From a virus: a DNA stretch of 64,000 bases. The stretch lies in the IMG/VR virus record IMGVR_UViG_3300011116_000834, positions 1 to 64,000 of that record; one strand, 5' to 3'. Shown here piece after piece: positions 45,108 to 56,213 of the stretch. Made by a program: the position numbers and the translations under genes. The notes under the pieces were generated by a model, which was not told where the DNA came from, did no database searches, and saw only the letters and a list, made by a program, of their open reading frames with translations. Numbering within the stretch: position 1 is the stretch's first letter; the number at the start of each line of letters is the position of its first letter.

Positions 45108-45814
45108 TGAAAGCACCATTTGGAACACTACCGCTATCTGAAGCACCATTTTTAAGTAGAATATCTACTCAATATGATAATGGAAAAAACTATTATTTAA
45201 CAGGATTCAATCCTGGATATGCATTGCAGGCATCAGAATTGAATGAACTTCAAGAATCTTTTTTCTTAAATTCTAGTCTTATGCATAGATCTCATGCTTC
45301 TTGGGTGAATCAGGGATATAACATTCCAGTATGGGATGGATGTGTTCCATTTGATCCTACCAGCATTATTGTTACAGTAAATAGTGTTGGTGCTTCTACT
45401 GCTAATTTTACAGTTACAATTCCAAATGGATGGTTTCTATGGACAGAAAAAACTTCAGGATTGAATTTTTGGGTCTATAATAATCTCACAGATACGGAAT
45501 TTTCCTTTACAACTACATCTGGAATAGGTTCCACCGAATATGTGGGATTTATGATTTCAAATGATACCATCAATTGCTGTCAGGCAGGCAATTGCTTGGA
45601 AAATCAAGATGCTACTTTACGAGACAATTCATCAGGATTGACTGATACTTATTATACATGTGGTGCTTCTCGTAAGAAAGCAACCTTTGATGATGCTGTA
45701 ATACTCACAAGCACTACAGCATCTGATTTTTATCCATTGCTAAAGATAACAATAGACACGATATCCAGTGCGAGTTTTGCATTCATTGATGATCAATCCA
45801 TAACTGTAGGATAA
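45107..45814 (+). CDS. Baseplate/fibre attachment protein
   Basis: A 235-residue protein. FNPGYALQASELNELQESFF is a motif found near the N-terminus of many phage baseplate and fibre-linking proteins. Beta-rich beyond, with a Cys pair (CCQAGNC). It probably joins fibre proteins to the wedge. Confidence 0.6.
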   Translation: MKAPFGTLPLSEAPFLSRISTQYDNGKNYYLTGFNPGYALQASELNELQESFFLNSSLMHRSHASWVNQGYNIPVWDGCVPFDPTSIIVTVNSVGASTANFTVTIPNGWFLWTEKTSGLNFWVYNNLTDTEFSFTTTSGIGSTEYVGFMISNDTINCCQAGNCLENQDATLRDNSSGLTDTYYTCGASRKKATFDDAVILTSTTASDFYPLLKITIDTISSASFAFIDDQSITVG

Positions 45815-45831
45815 CATAGTAGGAAATTGAA

Positions 45832-48144
45832 ATGGCTTTTAACACCACAATAAATCAATTAACAGGTACTTCGACATTCTATGATTGGTTCATAAAAGAG
45901 AACAATGAAATCATTGCTAAACTCAATCAGGCAACCGTATCTGGAGTTACTAGTGGAGATGGTGTTCTTGCATCGCTCAACTCTACCAGTGGATTGGTGA
46001 CAGTTTCAATAGGTGGAACTTCTGGTAATATTCAGTCTGGTCTTACTTTCTCTGGATCTGTAAATTTCTTAGGAGAGACCATTGTTCCAAATGCTTCCTT
46101 CAAGATATACGGAATTACATCTGGAACTTCTGGTTATAGTTTTGGTTCAGTAGTTCGTGTGACCAGCACTGGATATACTCTTGCACTTGCAAATAATCCA
46201 GATTCGGCAGAAATGATTGGTATTCTATCTGGAATCACAAATGCCTATTCAGTTGTCACTGTTTCTGGAAAAGTCTCTGGTAATTTTACCTCAGTTGCTG
46301 GATCTACTCTTTCAACTGGATGTGTATATTTCTTAAGTCCTTCATCTGCTGGACAAATAACCACAAGCGAACCAAGTACAATTGGATATGTCTCAAAACC
46401 AGTTCTTATTGGTCTGGGTGAAACAGCAGGAATGGTTGTCCAATATCGTGGCAATTACCTAAATTCAACAACAAGTGGTGGTCTCTCTGGAACAAATAAG
46501 ATCTATATAACTCTTCCTGCATCCTCGAATCCAGGATCATATGGATTTTCCGCTGGTAATTTCTTATCCTATGCCGCAGATCAAATGGTTGGAAATACCT
46601 ATTTTCACAAATATCTCATCGATACTGGAAGAACAGCAATAAATGGATGGTTCCTTTCGGGATCAAGCAATTTTACAAATACCACTCCTCTTACCATGGC
46701 AGAATATGGAATAAATGGTGAGGAGGATTTTGTTGTAGGAATGGTTGAAGGAGTCAGTACTAGTGGTGCCAATCTCATCTATCAATTGGTAACTCATGGC
46801 GCATCAACAGTAATTCCATATAGCATTAGTTCCACTGCAACCTCCAAGGTCGGAACCTGGTTGACAAAGGGTACCACATATAATATATCTGGAACTGGCA
46901 TAACTCAGATGGCAAAGGTCACATACAATCAATATAATCCAAGTCTCAGATTGGGATTTGTATTTGATGAGACCATTCCATATTGGTATATCGATATTGC
47001 CAAGGTCAATTTGAATTCAGCTGGATCTGTTCTATCTTCATTGACTGGAACCTCCTCAATGGCAAATGCTCAAAATTATGCCTTCAACGGTAATTTTGAA
47101 ATATGGCAAAGAAATGTTGGAAAATCTGCATATACTACAGCAGGTAATGTGTATTTTGCTGATAATTGGATTCGTCGTCAATCTGGTCTTGCTGGAGCAG
47201 TTCAAAGCATTCTTCGTCAAACCAATTCAACCACAAGTACTGATATAGAAGGAAATCCAACTTATTATGTTGATGTAAAGTGTGTTGCGGATCCAGGTGG
47301 CAGTACTCCTGCTTCGGATACCTACTCAATTGGACATGTAATTGAAAATATCAATACATTCAATGGTTCTAATATCACTGTAAGTTTCTACGCTAAATGT
47401 GCATTATCTGGTTATAGTGCGAATGTATATTTCGCTCGTTATTCTGGTGGTGTTCTTGTAAGCAAGTCCACAATAGAAACTATAGATCTTGCTACTTCAT
47501 GGACCAAATATACATCATCATATGAAGTTCCAACATTAACGGGAACTCCTCCATTTAGCGATGATTATGTTGAAATTGGAATTGATCTCATTCCGACAGT
47601 ACAACGAGCATATGACCTTTCATTATCAACGGGAACAAATTTAACTGTAAGTGTTGCATCATTTACAGTATATGATGGTATCTACAATTCACCATCTCAT
47701 ACCTTTGATAAGGTTGAAAATCAACTCAAAAAATGTCAAAAATTCTATTATTCGACATATTCCAATACGCAGACGATTGGAACACAAACTATGCTTGCCA
47801 ATGGTGAACCTGTTTTAAATTCCTATGTGTTCTCCTATCTTCCAAATACACCATTCTCTGTTGCAAAACTTCCAGTGGATATGCGTGCAGAACCTTCTGT
47901 GACAATCTATTCACCTCAAAGTGGCATTTCAACTGAAATGTATAACTACACATCAGGAAGAGATCTTCGTTATAGTGGAAGAACAGTTGGATATAACAAC
48001 CAAAGCAGAATTCCAACTCTTGGATCACCATCTGTAAGCACAGTCCAAGATACAACATCTATTCGAATTAATATTGGTGCGGGTGCGGTTCCTTATGATG
48101 TGTTAAATTGTCACATTGTCGCAGATGCCAGTTATCCCATCTAA
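45832..48144 (+). CDS. Tail fibre protein
   Basis: A 770-residue protein. The N-terminal attachment part (FNTTINQLTGTSTFYDWF) is followed by a repetitive beta shaft with Ser, Thr and Gly, then a C-terminal carbohydrate-binding-like domain beginning FNGNFEIWQRNVG (residue about 415), common in phage fibres. It likely binds host surface polysaccharide. TAGGAAATTG precedes the ATG. Confidence 0.7.
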   Translation: MAFNTTINQLTGTSTFYDWFIKENNEIIAKLNQATVSGVTSGDGVLASLNSTSGLVTVSIGGTSGNIQSGLTFSGSVNFLGETIVPNASFKIYGITSGTSGYSFGSVVRVTSTGYTLALANNPDSAEMIGILSGITNAYSVVTVSGKVSGNFTSVAGSTLSTGCVYFLSPSSAGQITTSEPSTIGYVSKPVLIGLGETAGMVVQYRGNYLNSTTSGGLSGTNKIYITLPASSNPGSYGFSAGNFLSYAADQMVGNTYFHKYLIDTGRTAINGWFLSGSSNFTNTTPLTMAEYGINGEEDFVVGMVEGVSTSGANLIYQLVTHGASTVIPYSISSTATSKVGTWLTKGTTYNISGTGITQMAKVTYNQYNPSLRLGFVFDETIPYWYIDIAKVNLNSAGSVLSSLTGTSSMANAQNYAFNGNFEIWQRNVGKSAYTTAGNVYFADNWIRRQSGLAGAVQSILRQTNSTTSTDIEGNPTYYVDVKCVADPGGSTPASDTYSIGHVIENINTFNGSNITVSFYAKCALSGYSANVYFARYSGGVLVSKSTIETIDLATSWTKYTSSYEVPTLTGTPPFSDDYVEIGIDLIPTVQRAYDLSLSTGTNLTVSVASFTVYDGIYNSPSHTFDKVENQLKKCQKFYYSTYSNTQTIGTQTMLANGEPVLNSYVFSYLPNTPFSVAKLPVDMRAEPSVTIYSPQSGISTEMYNYTSGRDLRYSGRTVGYNNQSRIPTLGSPSVSTVQDTTSIRINIGAGAVPYDVLNCHIVADASYPI

Positions 48145-48155
48145 TGGAGTAAACC

Positions 48156-49286
48156 ATGCCTAGTTGCAGTAATAGTTCCAATATCCAATCATCGATCAAT
48201 TCTCTTAGCGTAGTGCAAGGAGGATCTAGACTTCTGGTATCTATTCCATATACCGCAGGTCTGACCACTGGAAGCGTGGTTCGTTATGATGTGCCAACTT
48301 CTGGATTCACTGCATCAAAAGCAAATCTAGCAGAAACCTCCGAAGTATTTGGAGTTATTGAAACCTATGACTCCACCACTTCATTGTTTGGCGTTGTTAT
48401 TTATGGATCTATTTCCTTGGATTCTTCCAAATTTGCAGATATGGGCAGTGGTGGTGGTTCTGGAGGAAATGACATCTACTTTTTAAGTGGATTGACCGCT
48501 GGCAAATTACAAAATCTAGCACCAACTGATCTTGAACATGTTGTAAAACCAGTATATCAAGTATCTCCACATGGTTCATATACTGGTGTGATTGTAAATT
48601 ACCTTGGTTACAAGATAGGTGGAGATATACAGGCAAGTTATAAAAATGCCGAAGTAATTGGTAATATTCAGATAGTTGTAGGAGATGCCACCTTTGAAGA
48701 AGGTTATGTGGATGCTTCCATAGCACATGCATTACCAGTTTCGGATTATCCTGAATATTATGAAAAATATGGAACTAAGTATGGATATATTGAAAAGGTA
48801 ACTACTACTGATTCTATCCCTGGATCTGTTGTTCCGAATCAGATTGCTTCGCAATCATCATCTTCATATAAAGGAACAGTTGTATCGATAGATTATGGGA
48901 ATAAAGACATCTATTTGTATAAAGAAGCATTGACCGATCTTGCCTCGACTACTAAACAATTAGCAGTTAATACAAGTGCATCTACTAGTTCAAAACTAAC
49001 GATAGATTCGCTTGAAATATATTCCGTATATACTCCAATTGTCACTCTTACCCAACCACTTTCCGTAACTGGAAAAAATGGTGAGAATGTATCTATAACT
49101 CAACAAATTAAAATTGGATTTAAAGTTAAACCAATTGGAGTTCAAGTGTCAATTCCAACCAATGTAACCACAGAATCTTTAGCAACTACAACATTAGCAC
49201 TTGGAACATCTGGAGATGATGTAGAAACCATATTGAATGACTTTGAATCAAGAATATCAGCTATTGAATCAAGATTGAGAATGTAA
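48156..49286 (+). CDS. Tail fibre-associated protein
   Basis: A 376-residue protein. N-terminal region similar in style to the fibre before it (a beta shaft with a Gly/Ser-rich turn, DMGSGGGSGGN). It ends in a short coiled coil (ETILNDFESRISAIESRLRM) that could trimerise. Function within the tail is inferred from position. Confidence 0.6.
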   Translation: MPSCSNSSNIQSSINSLSVVQGGSRLLVSIPYTAGLTTGSVVRYDVPTSGFTASKANLAETSEVFGVIETYDSTTSLFGVVIYGSISLDSSKFADMGSGGGSGGNDIYFLSGLTAGKLQNLAPTDLEHVVKPVYQVSPHGSYTGVIVNYLGYKIGGDIQASYKNAEVIGNIQIVVGDATFEEGYVDASIAHALPVSDYPEYYEKYGTKYGYIEKVTTTDSIPGSVVPNQIASQSSSSYKGTVVSIDYGNKDIYLYKEALTDLASTTKQLAVNTSASTSSKLTIDSLEIYSVYTPIVTLTQPLSVTGKNGENVSITQQIKIGFKVKPIGVQVSIPTNVTTESLATTTLALGTSGDDVETILNDFESRISAIESRLRM

Positions 49287-49287
49287 T

Positions 49288-52200
49288 ATGATTATAGGTA
49301 GTAGTCCATATCTTCAAAGAAAAATATTAGGAATAACTGGTCCAACTGGAGCAACTGGAATCACTGGTCCAGATGGTCATATTGGTGCCACTGGATATCA
49401 GGGAAACACTGGAAATACAGGTGGTAGTGTAGTTGGAATGACTTTGTCAAATTCAACTGTAATTACTACATTTTCCGATAATACTACATTTGTAGGAAGC
49501 AATATTCTAGGAGAAACTGGAAATTATTATATTTCAGTTGGTGCTGAAAATATTTCTGGAAATGGTATTGGAGTTGTTGCTGGAGTTTCATATTCAACAT
49601 TATCCAATGGAAATCTTCTAGGAAATGTCCGTATTCGTGGATTTACGACTTCGTCTTCCAGAACTGGAAATGCAGTTGTATCGATAAATGGTTCATTTGA
49701 TTCTCCAAATATTGGAATAACCTACAATTTAACAAATATTGCATATCTTGGTATATGTGGTGGTTCCAATGGTGAACTTATTGTTTATAAATCTGGTACA
49801 GAATTTTATGGATTGACTGGAACATATTACGATAGTACAGATAAAACTGTCGATATGCAAGTCATGAATTATGGTGAAAGAGTTCACTTTGTTCAACCAA
49901 TTAAAAAATCAATATATGATCCAGATACTGGAAATCAAACTGTTGGTAGATATTTCTATTGGCCTATTGATTGGGAAAAGGCAAATGTATTTGTATTGAA
50001 TTCCTTTGAAAGTAGTATAATTCCAGGTGAAAGAATCGATGGGCAAATTGTATTAGTACGCAATCCCCCATCTGGCGATGTTGCTAAAGGCATCACTATA
50101 GTAGTTCCTTCTGGCGTTACATCATCGAATAGTATCTTAACAAAATATGCAGTTACTGATACATTATCGACAGGAATTACTCTTGATATTGGAACATATT
50201 CCATTTCATGGCCATTATCCTATCCTCCATGTCTTACAACTGGAACTGATGTAATCAATATGATTTCATTGGATAATATCTGGTATGCAAATTTTGGTAA
50301 ATATAATAGTGGAACAGAACAAGTTCAATGGAACGCAGATTATTCTAATTGCTTAGGATCATTGAATCTTCAAGATGATCAAGTCACAAATCCAAATATT
50401 GGAACAGGAACACAGGGACCTCCACTTGATCCAATTTGTGGAACCAATCTCAATACCATAGGATTATGTTGCATTGCATGTTCATCTGGAGATTCCACCG
50501 TTACAACTTGTGAAGCGTGCAAACCACTTATTCAACAAGGTGTTGCTAGATTCTTCCCAGATCAAGGTGATGGATATCTAGGATGCACAGCAGAAACAGA
50601 TGTTAGAGGTATTTGCTGCTATAAAGATGTAAATGGCAATATAGTCAAGGATAGCGATCCACTTGGAATTCGTCTATGCGACTGCACAAGAAAAGCAAAT
50701 GCTTTTGTGGGACGACCTTGGTACAATTGGGAAGAATTCAGCGACTGTGTGCCCAACATTGATGCAATTAATTGTCAAAATTCATATGATAATGTAGGAG
50801 CATGTTGCGATGGATCTGGCAATTGCACATCCACAACTCAGGCAAACTGCACAAAATATTGGCAAGGAAAAGGTCGTGCTTGTTCATATTCTAATGGATT
50901 CAACACGATCTCTCCATGTCGTCAAGGTGCTGGTGGTTGCTGCAAGAATGGAATATGCAATGATGTAGTCGATGGTCAGACGAATTGCATTGATACTAAC
51001 GGTAAATTCTTTGGTTGTAATAATTACTGTGGTTCATTTGAATGTTCCATTGCATATAAGGGATGTTCTTGTGGCACCTCATTGACAGAAGATGCTTTCG
51101 TGGTTGAACAGCATTTATCATCTTCTAATGCTATATTACCAGATACCTGGGCATTCGAGCAACAAGGCAATCCAGCAGGAAGTGGAACTCTTACTCATCA
51201 ACTTAAGATTGGTGATGAATTTGCTGGAGGAATCGTCGCTGGTATTTTTAAACCAAAGGGAACTAGATGCTTTGGATCAACTGCAATGGGTGGTGTCCCT
51301 GCTGCTTATACTCCAGCAAAGAATGATGATAGTATTGCTTCTCACAATTTATTCAATTTTTTGAATACTTCATCTGAATCTAGTTGCGATTATTATTATA
51401 GTCAATACGATCCTTCTGGATATGGTTTCACTTTGCCAAGTGGACATAATGGCGATGAAGATGGTTGGTTATTGATTGTTAGTAAATTTCCAGTAATTAT
51501 AGATCAATATTATAATAATATACACAATACTGTAACATCTGGCGTAAATGGAAACCATCAGGCAGTTCCTTCTTCAGTTTTAAGTGGAACTGCTCCTGCA
51601 TTTCCTGCTACTACAAATTATGAAAATGGCACACCAACAACACTGAATGTCAATACAGGATCTCAATCAAATCAAGCAAGATATATCTATTCAAAGAATT
51701 TTAGATTAACTCATGGTGGAACTGCATTCTCATCCGTAGCATTTGATAAATTTACAGCTACAGCACCATCTACAACAGAACAATCAAGATCAAATTGGAA
51801 TCTTTGTGATTCACATCATCCAGGATCAAATATTCCACACGATGGTACATATGGAACAATAGGTGCTACTTATTGGGCAAATACCACCACATTCAATGAC
51901 TGTGCGGATACTCAATATACATGCAATGAATGCGCTGATTATCCGTTTGCCAGATCTAGAAGAGGTTGGGAATCTACTAAGGCAAGTCAGAATGGTAATT
52001 TCAGTAGAAATTGGGGATTATTTAATACAATAAGAATTATTAATTCTGATATATCTGAAATATATCTTCGACCTGGAAATGGTTTATATCCTGATTCTAA
52101 TAGAATTTTCTATGGCGGAAGACCATATACAGGTCTAGATCCAGATCCAGGATATACAGGACTATTTCAAATGGCAGGAACATTTGGATATACTCTTGCA

Positions 52201-53112
52201 TATCAATTAACTACTGCTGGAGAAGCATGTTCAATTTGGAATCGTTATTATTATCCATCTGATATTCCACCAAATCCAACATCTCCAACATTAACAAGTT
52301 TTGTTGCAGGAAAACAATTTGTTCCAAATGCAAATCGTCCAGATGGAACTCAATACAATAATGCAATCATTGGAAACACTCAATGGCTGGGAACTTTATA
52401 TCCTCAATTATCAAGATGGTATATTCCCAGCATTGATGAATTGGCATTCATTGCCGCACAATGCGTAGATCCTGTTGTGAATCTACAACAGAAAATTGCC
52501 GATGCTAAGGGAATAAGAATAGGAAATCTATTTGCAAATTCCACAACGCAAAATGCATTACCATCAACAGATGCAAATGCTGGATATGTATGGTCTTCTA
52601 CCATGACATTCAATGAAGTAGTGACTGCACAATATCTACAACCAGTAAATATAAGTCAACCTGGTGCAACTTCTGGTGGAGCATATACTGCGGCACAATT
52701 GACTAATGCTCATTTTACTAAAGCTTGGGCAATGAAATTCGATACTGGAACTGCTGCTGTTCTTCCAAATACTACTGCATTTAAAGTTGCAAAACGCAAT
52801 TCACAAAAATTATTAAATGATAATACAAATAATAGATTTGAATTGCGTTTAGTAAGACAGATAAGATGTGATCGTAAATTCTATTGGAATGGCGATAATA
52901 CAAGATATAGAAATACATTCTGGGCAGTTCCACGACTCACGCCATCAGATGTAGTCACTGGAATGCCTTTTGAAAATGCAGGACCTGTTGGATCTGCTGG
53001 ATTTACATTCCCAAATGCTACAAATCTTTCTTCATATATCAATGACCTAAATACTTTTATTGGAACTATTCATAAGAATAATATAAACAATACTGGTACT
53101 ATAACAGGATAA
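49288..53112 (+). CDS. Collagen-like, Cys-rich tail adhesin with Lcl/DUF1566-type domain
   Basis: A 1274-residue protein. A short N-terminus is followed by a collagen-like GxT/GxD stretch (about 13-45), a beta region, Cys modules with CC-x-x-G-x-C (about 390-590) and a C-terminal domain with SRWYIPSIDELAFIAAQ, VWSSTMTFNE and FELRLVRQIRC (about 1043-1195), as in the Lcl_C/DUF1566 fold. That fold binds glycans in some bacterial adhesins. It starts one base after the previous stop. Confidence 0.75.
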   Translation: MIIGSSPYLQRKILGITGPTGATGITGPDGHIGATGYQGNTGNTGGSVVGMTLSNSTVITTFSDNTTFVGSNILGETGNYYISVGAENISGNGIGVVAGVSYSTLSNGNLLGNVRIRGFTTSSSRTGNAVVSINGSFDSPNIGITYNLTNIAYLGICGGSNGELIVYKSGTEFYGLTGTYYDSTDKTVDMQVMNYGERVHFVQPIKKSIYDPDTGNQTVGRYFYWPIDWEKANVFVLNSFESSIIPGERIDGQIVLVRNPPSGDVAKGITIVVPSGVTSSNSILTKYAVTDTLSTGITLDIGTYSISWPLSYPPCLTTGTDVINMISLDNIWYANFGKYNSGTEQVQWNADYSNCLGSLNLQDDQVTNPNIGTGTQGPPLDPICGTNLNTIGLCCIACSSGDSTVTTCEACKPLIQQGVARFFPDQGDGYLGCTAETDVRGICCYKDVNGNIVKDSDPLGIRLCDCTRKANAFVGRPWYNWEEFSDCVPNIDAINCQNSYDNVGACCDGSGNCTSTTQANCTKYWQGKGRACSYSNGFNTISPCRQGAGGCCKNGICNDVVDGQTNCIDTNGKFFGCNNYCGSFECSIAYKGCSCGTSLTEDAFVVEQHLSSSNAILPDTWAFEQQGNPAGSGTLTHQLKIGDEFAGGIVAGIFKPKGTRCFGSTAMGGVPAAYTPAKNDDSIASHNLFNFLNTSSESSCDYYYSQYDPSGYGFTLPSGHNGDEDGWLLIVSKFPVIIDQYYNNIHNTVTSGVNGNHQAVPSSVLSGTAPAFPATTNYENGTPTTLNVNTGSQSNQARYIYSKNFRLTHGGTAFSSVAFDKFTATAPSTTEQSRSNWNLCDSHHPGSNIPHDGTYGTIGATYWANTTTFNDCADTQYTCNECADYPFARSRRGWESTKASQNGNFSRNWGLFNTIRIINSDISEIYLRPGNGLYPDSNRIFYGGRPYTGLDPDPGYTGLFQMAGTFGYTLAYQLTTAGEACSIWNRYYYPSDIPPNPTSPTLTSFVAGKQFVPNANRPDGTQYNNAIIGNTQWLGTLYPQLSRWYIPSIDELAFIAAQCVDPVVNLQQKIADAKGIRIGNLFANSTTQNALPSTDANAGYVWSSTMTFNEVVTAQYLQPVNISQPGATSGGAYTAAQLTNAHFTKAWAMKFDTGTAAVLPNTTAFKVAKRNSQKLLNDNTNNRFELRLVRQIRCDRKFYWNGDNTRYRNTFWAVPRLTPSDVVTGMPFENAGPVGSAGFTFPNATNLSSYINDLNTFIGTIHKNNINNTGTITG

Positions 53113-53126
53113 TTGGAAACAATAAA

Positions 53127-56100
53127 ATGATATATGGGTCATCTCGCATCAAACAAACCATAACAGGAACAGTTCCTGGTGCTGTACAAGGTTCAACTGG
53201 ACATATAGGTCCAACTGGCAATACTGGTCCAACTGGTCCTACAGGACCTATAGGTGCCACAGGTGCAACAGGAAATGGAATCACTGGAGCAACTGGAATT
53301 TCCACGGGAATTACATTTTATGGTAATGGGTTATCCTTTTCATTTTTAAATTTAAAGGGATCTGCGGGATCTGCTAATGGTAGCGAATATTATCAAGTAA
53401 TTGGACTTGGCATCGATTCAGCACAAATATCAACAAATATAGTTTATGGAGATGTTATACAAGTTGGTGCTGGACAGACAGCGTATTTCAAGAGTATATC
53501 GATTTCAGGGCAAGCACCAATTCCAAATGTATCTCCGTTTGTTGGTGTTAGTACTGATAATATCTCGGTAGTTTACATTTATGGTGCTACGGTATCAGAT
53601 GCAAATATGCCATTGGGTAATACTGGCGAATTGCTTTATGTAAATAGCAATGCTGGATTTGGATTAGGAACATTAAAGGCATCATCAGCACCTAGTACCA
53701 ATTGGATTCCATCTCAAAGACAACTTATAATAGATCAAAAAGCATTTAGGGAAGCAATATTCTCTAATAAAAATTGGTCTACAGTTGGATCTGATCCATT
53801 CTTATATTATACAACTCCTGTTGATTTTTCATATTATGGAACTCTAACTGGAGAAACATATGGAACATCCAATCTAGAAAACAATATAACTCCAAATTTT
53901 ATATACTATTCTGGATCTGGGTTGGATTCTTATGGATTAGTCAATGATCCAAACACATATCAAGACATATCAATTGGTCAGACAATAGTCCTTGGGTTGA
54001 CTAGTGGCGCAACAATGGAAAGAATAGATTTCATTAGTGCCACTGGGATTACATTTTCAAATACATATCTCCCCCAGAATATAGTCAGAAGTGATATTGG
54101 TTCCTGTTGTTTCTGCAATATGATCGATAAACAAAGAGTGTGCGTGGATTATGTCTCATCTTCATTCTGTTCAGCTCTTTCTGGAACCTTTGATACCAAT
54201 TCATGCAATGATAGAACTAGTGGATCTGATTGCTTCACTGAAGGTGCTTGCTGCATATATGATATTGAAACTGGATCAACTAGATGCATCAATACTACAA
54301 GAGAAAAATGCTCAACATACAATGGATATTTCAATGAATCAAAACAATGCGATAATGTTTGGGTAAATGGACAACTATTTTCATGCCCAACCAGTTTCTG
54401 CAATATAGGAACACGACAACTTGGCAAATGTTGCGTCCAAGGCAATTGCTTTAACTTAACAAAAGCAGATTGTGCTTCCGTATTTGGTTCTGTATTCTTT
54501 GCTGGTCAGACCTGCACATCCCAGACTAGTGATGCATCATGCTGCGGAACATTAGATCTTCGAGGATCATGCTGCGTACAAGGTAATTGTGTTGGCAATG
54601 TCACAGCACAACAATGTTCAACAACATATAATGGTATATTCCAAGGATCTGGAACCAAGTGCACAGAAGTCAATTGTTGCGGTTATTCATTCTCGGATGA
54701 TTATTTCAAAGGATCTTGTGCAGATTCATGCAAGGCATATGGATCACAACAGATCTATTCTTGCCTGAATATAGGCGATAAGATTGGTGGTGGATATTTT
54801 GCGGGATTTGTCGGTATGCCAAATCCGTGCAATAATTTTTCAACTCCAAATCTTGCATATGGTGAACCATTGGAATGCATGATATTCCCCCGAGGAGAAC
54901 TTGCAAATGTGCCTACATGGTATCTAAAGACATGCAATGGTACCGATGGTACAAATAATGAAGGGTGTATTGATTATTTTGCACGAACATATCCAATAAC
55001 ACTTCCAAAGAATTCATTGGATTCGCGGTGTATGCTCAAGGCAGGAGTTCCATTTGTTCAGCAAGCATACGCACTTGATGGAATCACATGGCCTTCTGAA
55101 ATGATGTTTAGTGGTGGATATCAATATAGCAGAAATCGTGGTGCATTCTCATACTCATTAGTTGGTTCTGGTCTTGCTGTTGAATACTTAGATGGCACAG
55201 AAACCAATCTATATCGTTATCTTGCATCAAAGGTTTATGGAAATAATGACATTCAAATCTTATGGGCATTGATTATTGCTCCTGAAGATGTTGAATTGGG
55301 AAGCGGTGAAAGGTCCTTATCATGGGGCATGATGCAAGGATGTCATAATCCTGATTCTTCTGGAATTCCGCAACAATTGGTTATTGAAGAAATTCCAACA
55401 TATCCAACTGATGGATTATTAACTACAAGATTGCACGATTCATCTTCCAAAAACAATGCAGATTATTGGTTCAGGGGAACAACTGATTCAAATGCATATA
55501 ATAGATTTAATTTTGGAAATGGACCAGCATGGGATATTGGAACAGATAAGACTACTATAACCACAAATAAGACTGAATTTTTAACTGCTTACAGCAAGAT
55601 GTGGGATAAAAAGAATCCTTTGGATTCTGCACTTCGCCAGATCTCCAATATAAATGAGAATTCAACATATGGATATAATGATTGGTATATTCCAAGCATA
55701 ATTGAATTGAATTATATTCAAGCAAACTCTGCTACATTAAATGCAGCTTTGGCGGTAAATGGGGATCAGATAATTGGTGGTTATGAATATTGGTCATCCA
55801 CCAGTGTAAGTAGACTTGCATCATGGGATGCTACCGATCCTCTCAACAAAGATTTATATCGGTTGGAAAATATTAGTTCTCAAATTGAACCATATCTAAG
55901 CGATCATAGAATAACCAGCAGTGATTCATTTGGACTCACTGAAGATGAAGCATATAAATTTACGCTTGCTGTATCCAATGGTCAAAAAATGCTTACTCAG
56001 GTATTTAATTCATTGCAAAACGATCAAATTGGTAGAATGATTTCTAGAAGTAGAGATAGCAAGATTGCCAATCTTCGTCCAGTTAGAAGAATACCACTTG

Positions 56101-56213
56101 TGGTAACTTGCAATGGATTCTATTATAGCAATAGAATTCTAAATAATTATTGGAGTTCAGGTAGCACAGGATGTGCTTCTTGCCTGGATGTCGCGGAAGG
56201 AATGTGTTCGTGA
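53127..56213 (+). CDS. Collagen-like, Cys-rich tail adhesin, paralogue
   Basis: A 1028-residue protein with the same order as the preceding one. Collagen-like GPTGPT stretch (about 27-55), beta region, Cys modules (about 325-525, for example GACCIYDIETGS, GKCCVQGNCFNL, GSCCVQGNC), and the C-terminal domain with NDWYIPSIIELNYIQ, YWSSTSVSR and ANLRPVRRI (about 851-981). The pair are diverged duplicates. Its stop overlaps the GTG start of the next gene as GTGA. Confidence 0.75.
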   Translation: MIYGSSRIKQTITGTVPGAVQGSTGHIGPTGNTGPTGPTGPIGATGATGNGITGATGISTGITFYGNGLSFSFLNLKGSAGSANGSEYYQVIGLGIDSAQISTNIVYGDVIQVGAGQTAYFKSISISGQAPIPNVSPFVGVSTDNISVVYIYGATVSDANMPLGNTGELLYVNSNAGFGLGTLKASSAPSTNWIPSQRQLIIDQKAFREAIFSNKNWSTVGSDPFLYYTTPVDFSYYGTLTGETYGTSNLENNITPNFIYYSGSGLDSYGLVNDPNTYQDISIGQTIVLGLTSGATMERIDFISATGITFSNTYLPQNIVRSDIGSCCFCNMIDKQRVCVDYVSSSFCSALSGTFDTNSCNDRTSGSDCFTEGACCIYDIETGSTRCINTTREKCSTYNGYFNESKQCDNVWVNGQLFSCPTSFCNIGTRQLGKCCVQGNCFNLTKADCASVFGSVFFAGQTCTSQTSDASCCGTLDLRGSCCVQGNCVGNVTAQQCSTTYNGIFQGSGTKCTEVNCCGYSFSDDYFKGSCADSCKAYGSQQIYSCLNIGDKIGGGYFAGFVGMPNPCNNFSTPNLAYGEPLECMIFPRGELANVPTWYLKTCNGTDGTNNEGCIDYFARTYPITLPKNSLDSRCMLKAGVPFVQQAYALDGITWPSEMMFSGGYQYSRNRGAFSYSLVGSGLAVEYLDGTETNLYRYLASKVYGNNDIQILWALIIAPEDVELGSGERSLSWGMMQGCHNPDSSGIPQQLVIEEIPTYPTDGLLTTRLHDSSSKNNADYWFRGTTDSNAYNRFNFGNGPAWDIGTDKTTITTNKTEFLTAYSKMWDKKNPLDSALRQISNINENSTYGYNDWYIPSIIELNYIQANSATLNAALAVNGDQIIGGYEYWSSTSVSRLASWDATDPLNKDLYRLENISSQIEPYLSDHRITSSDSFGLTEDEAYKFTLAVSNGQKMLTQVFNSLQNDQIGRMISRSRDSKIANLRPVRRIPLVVTCNGFYYSNRILNNYWSSGSTGCASCLDVAEGMCS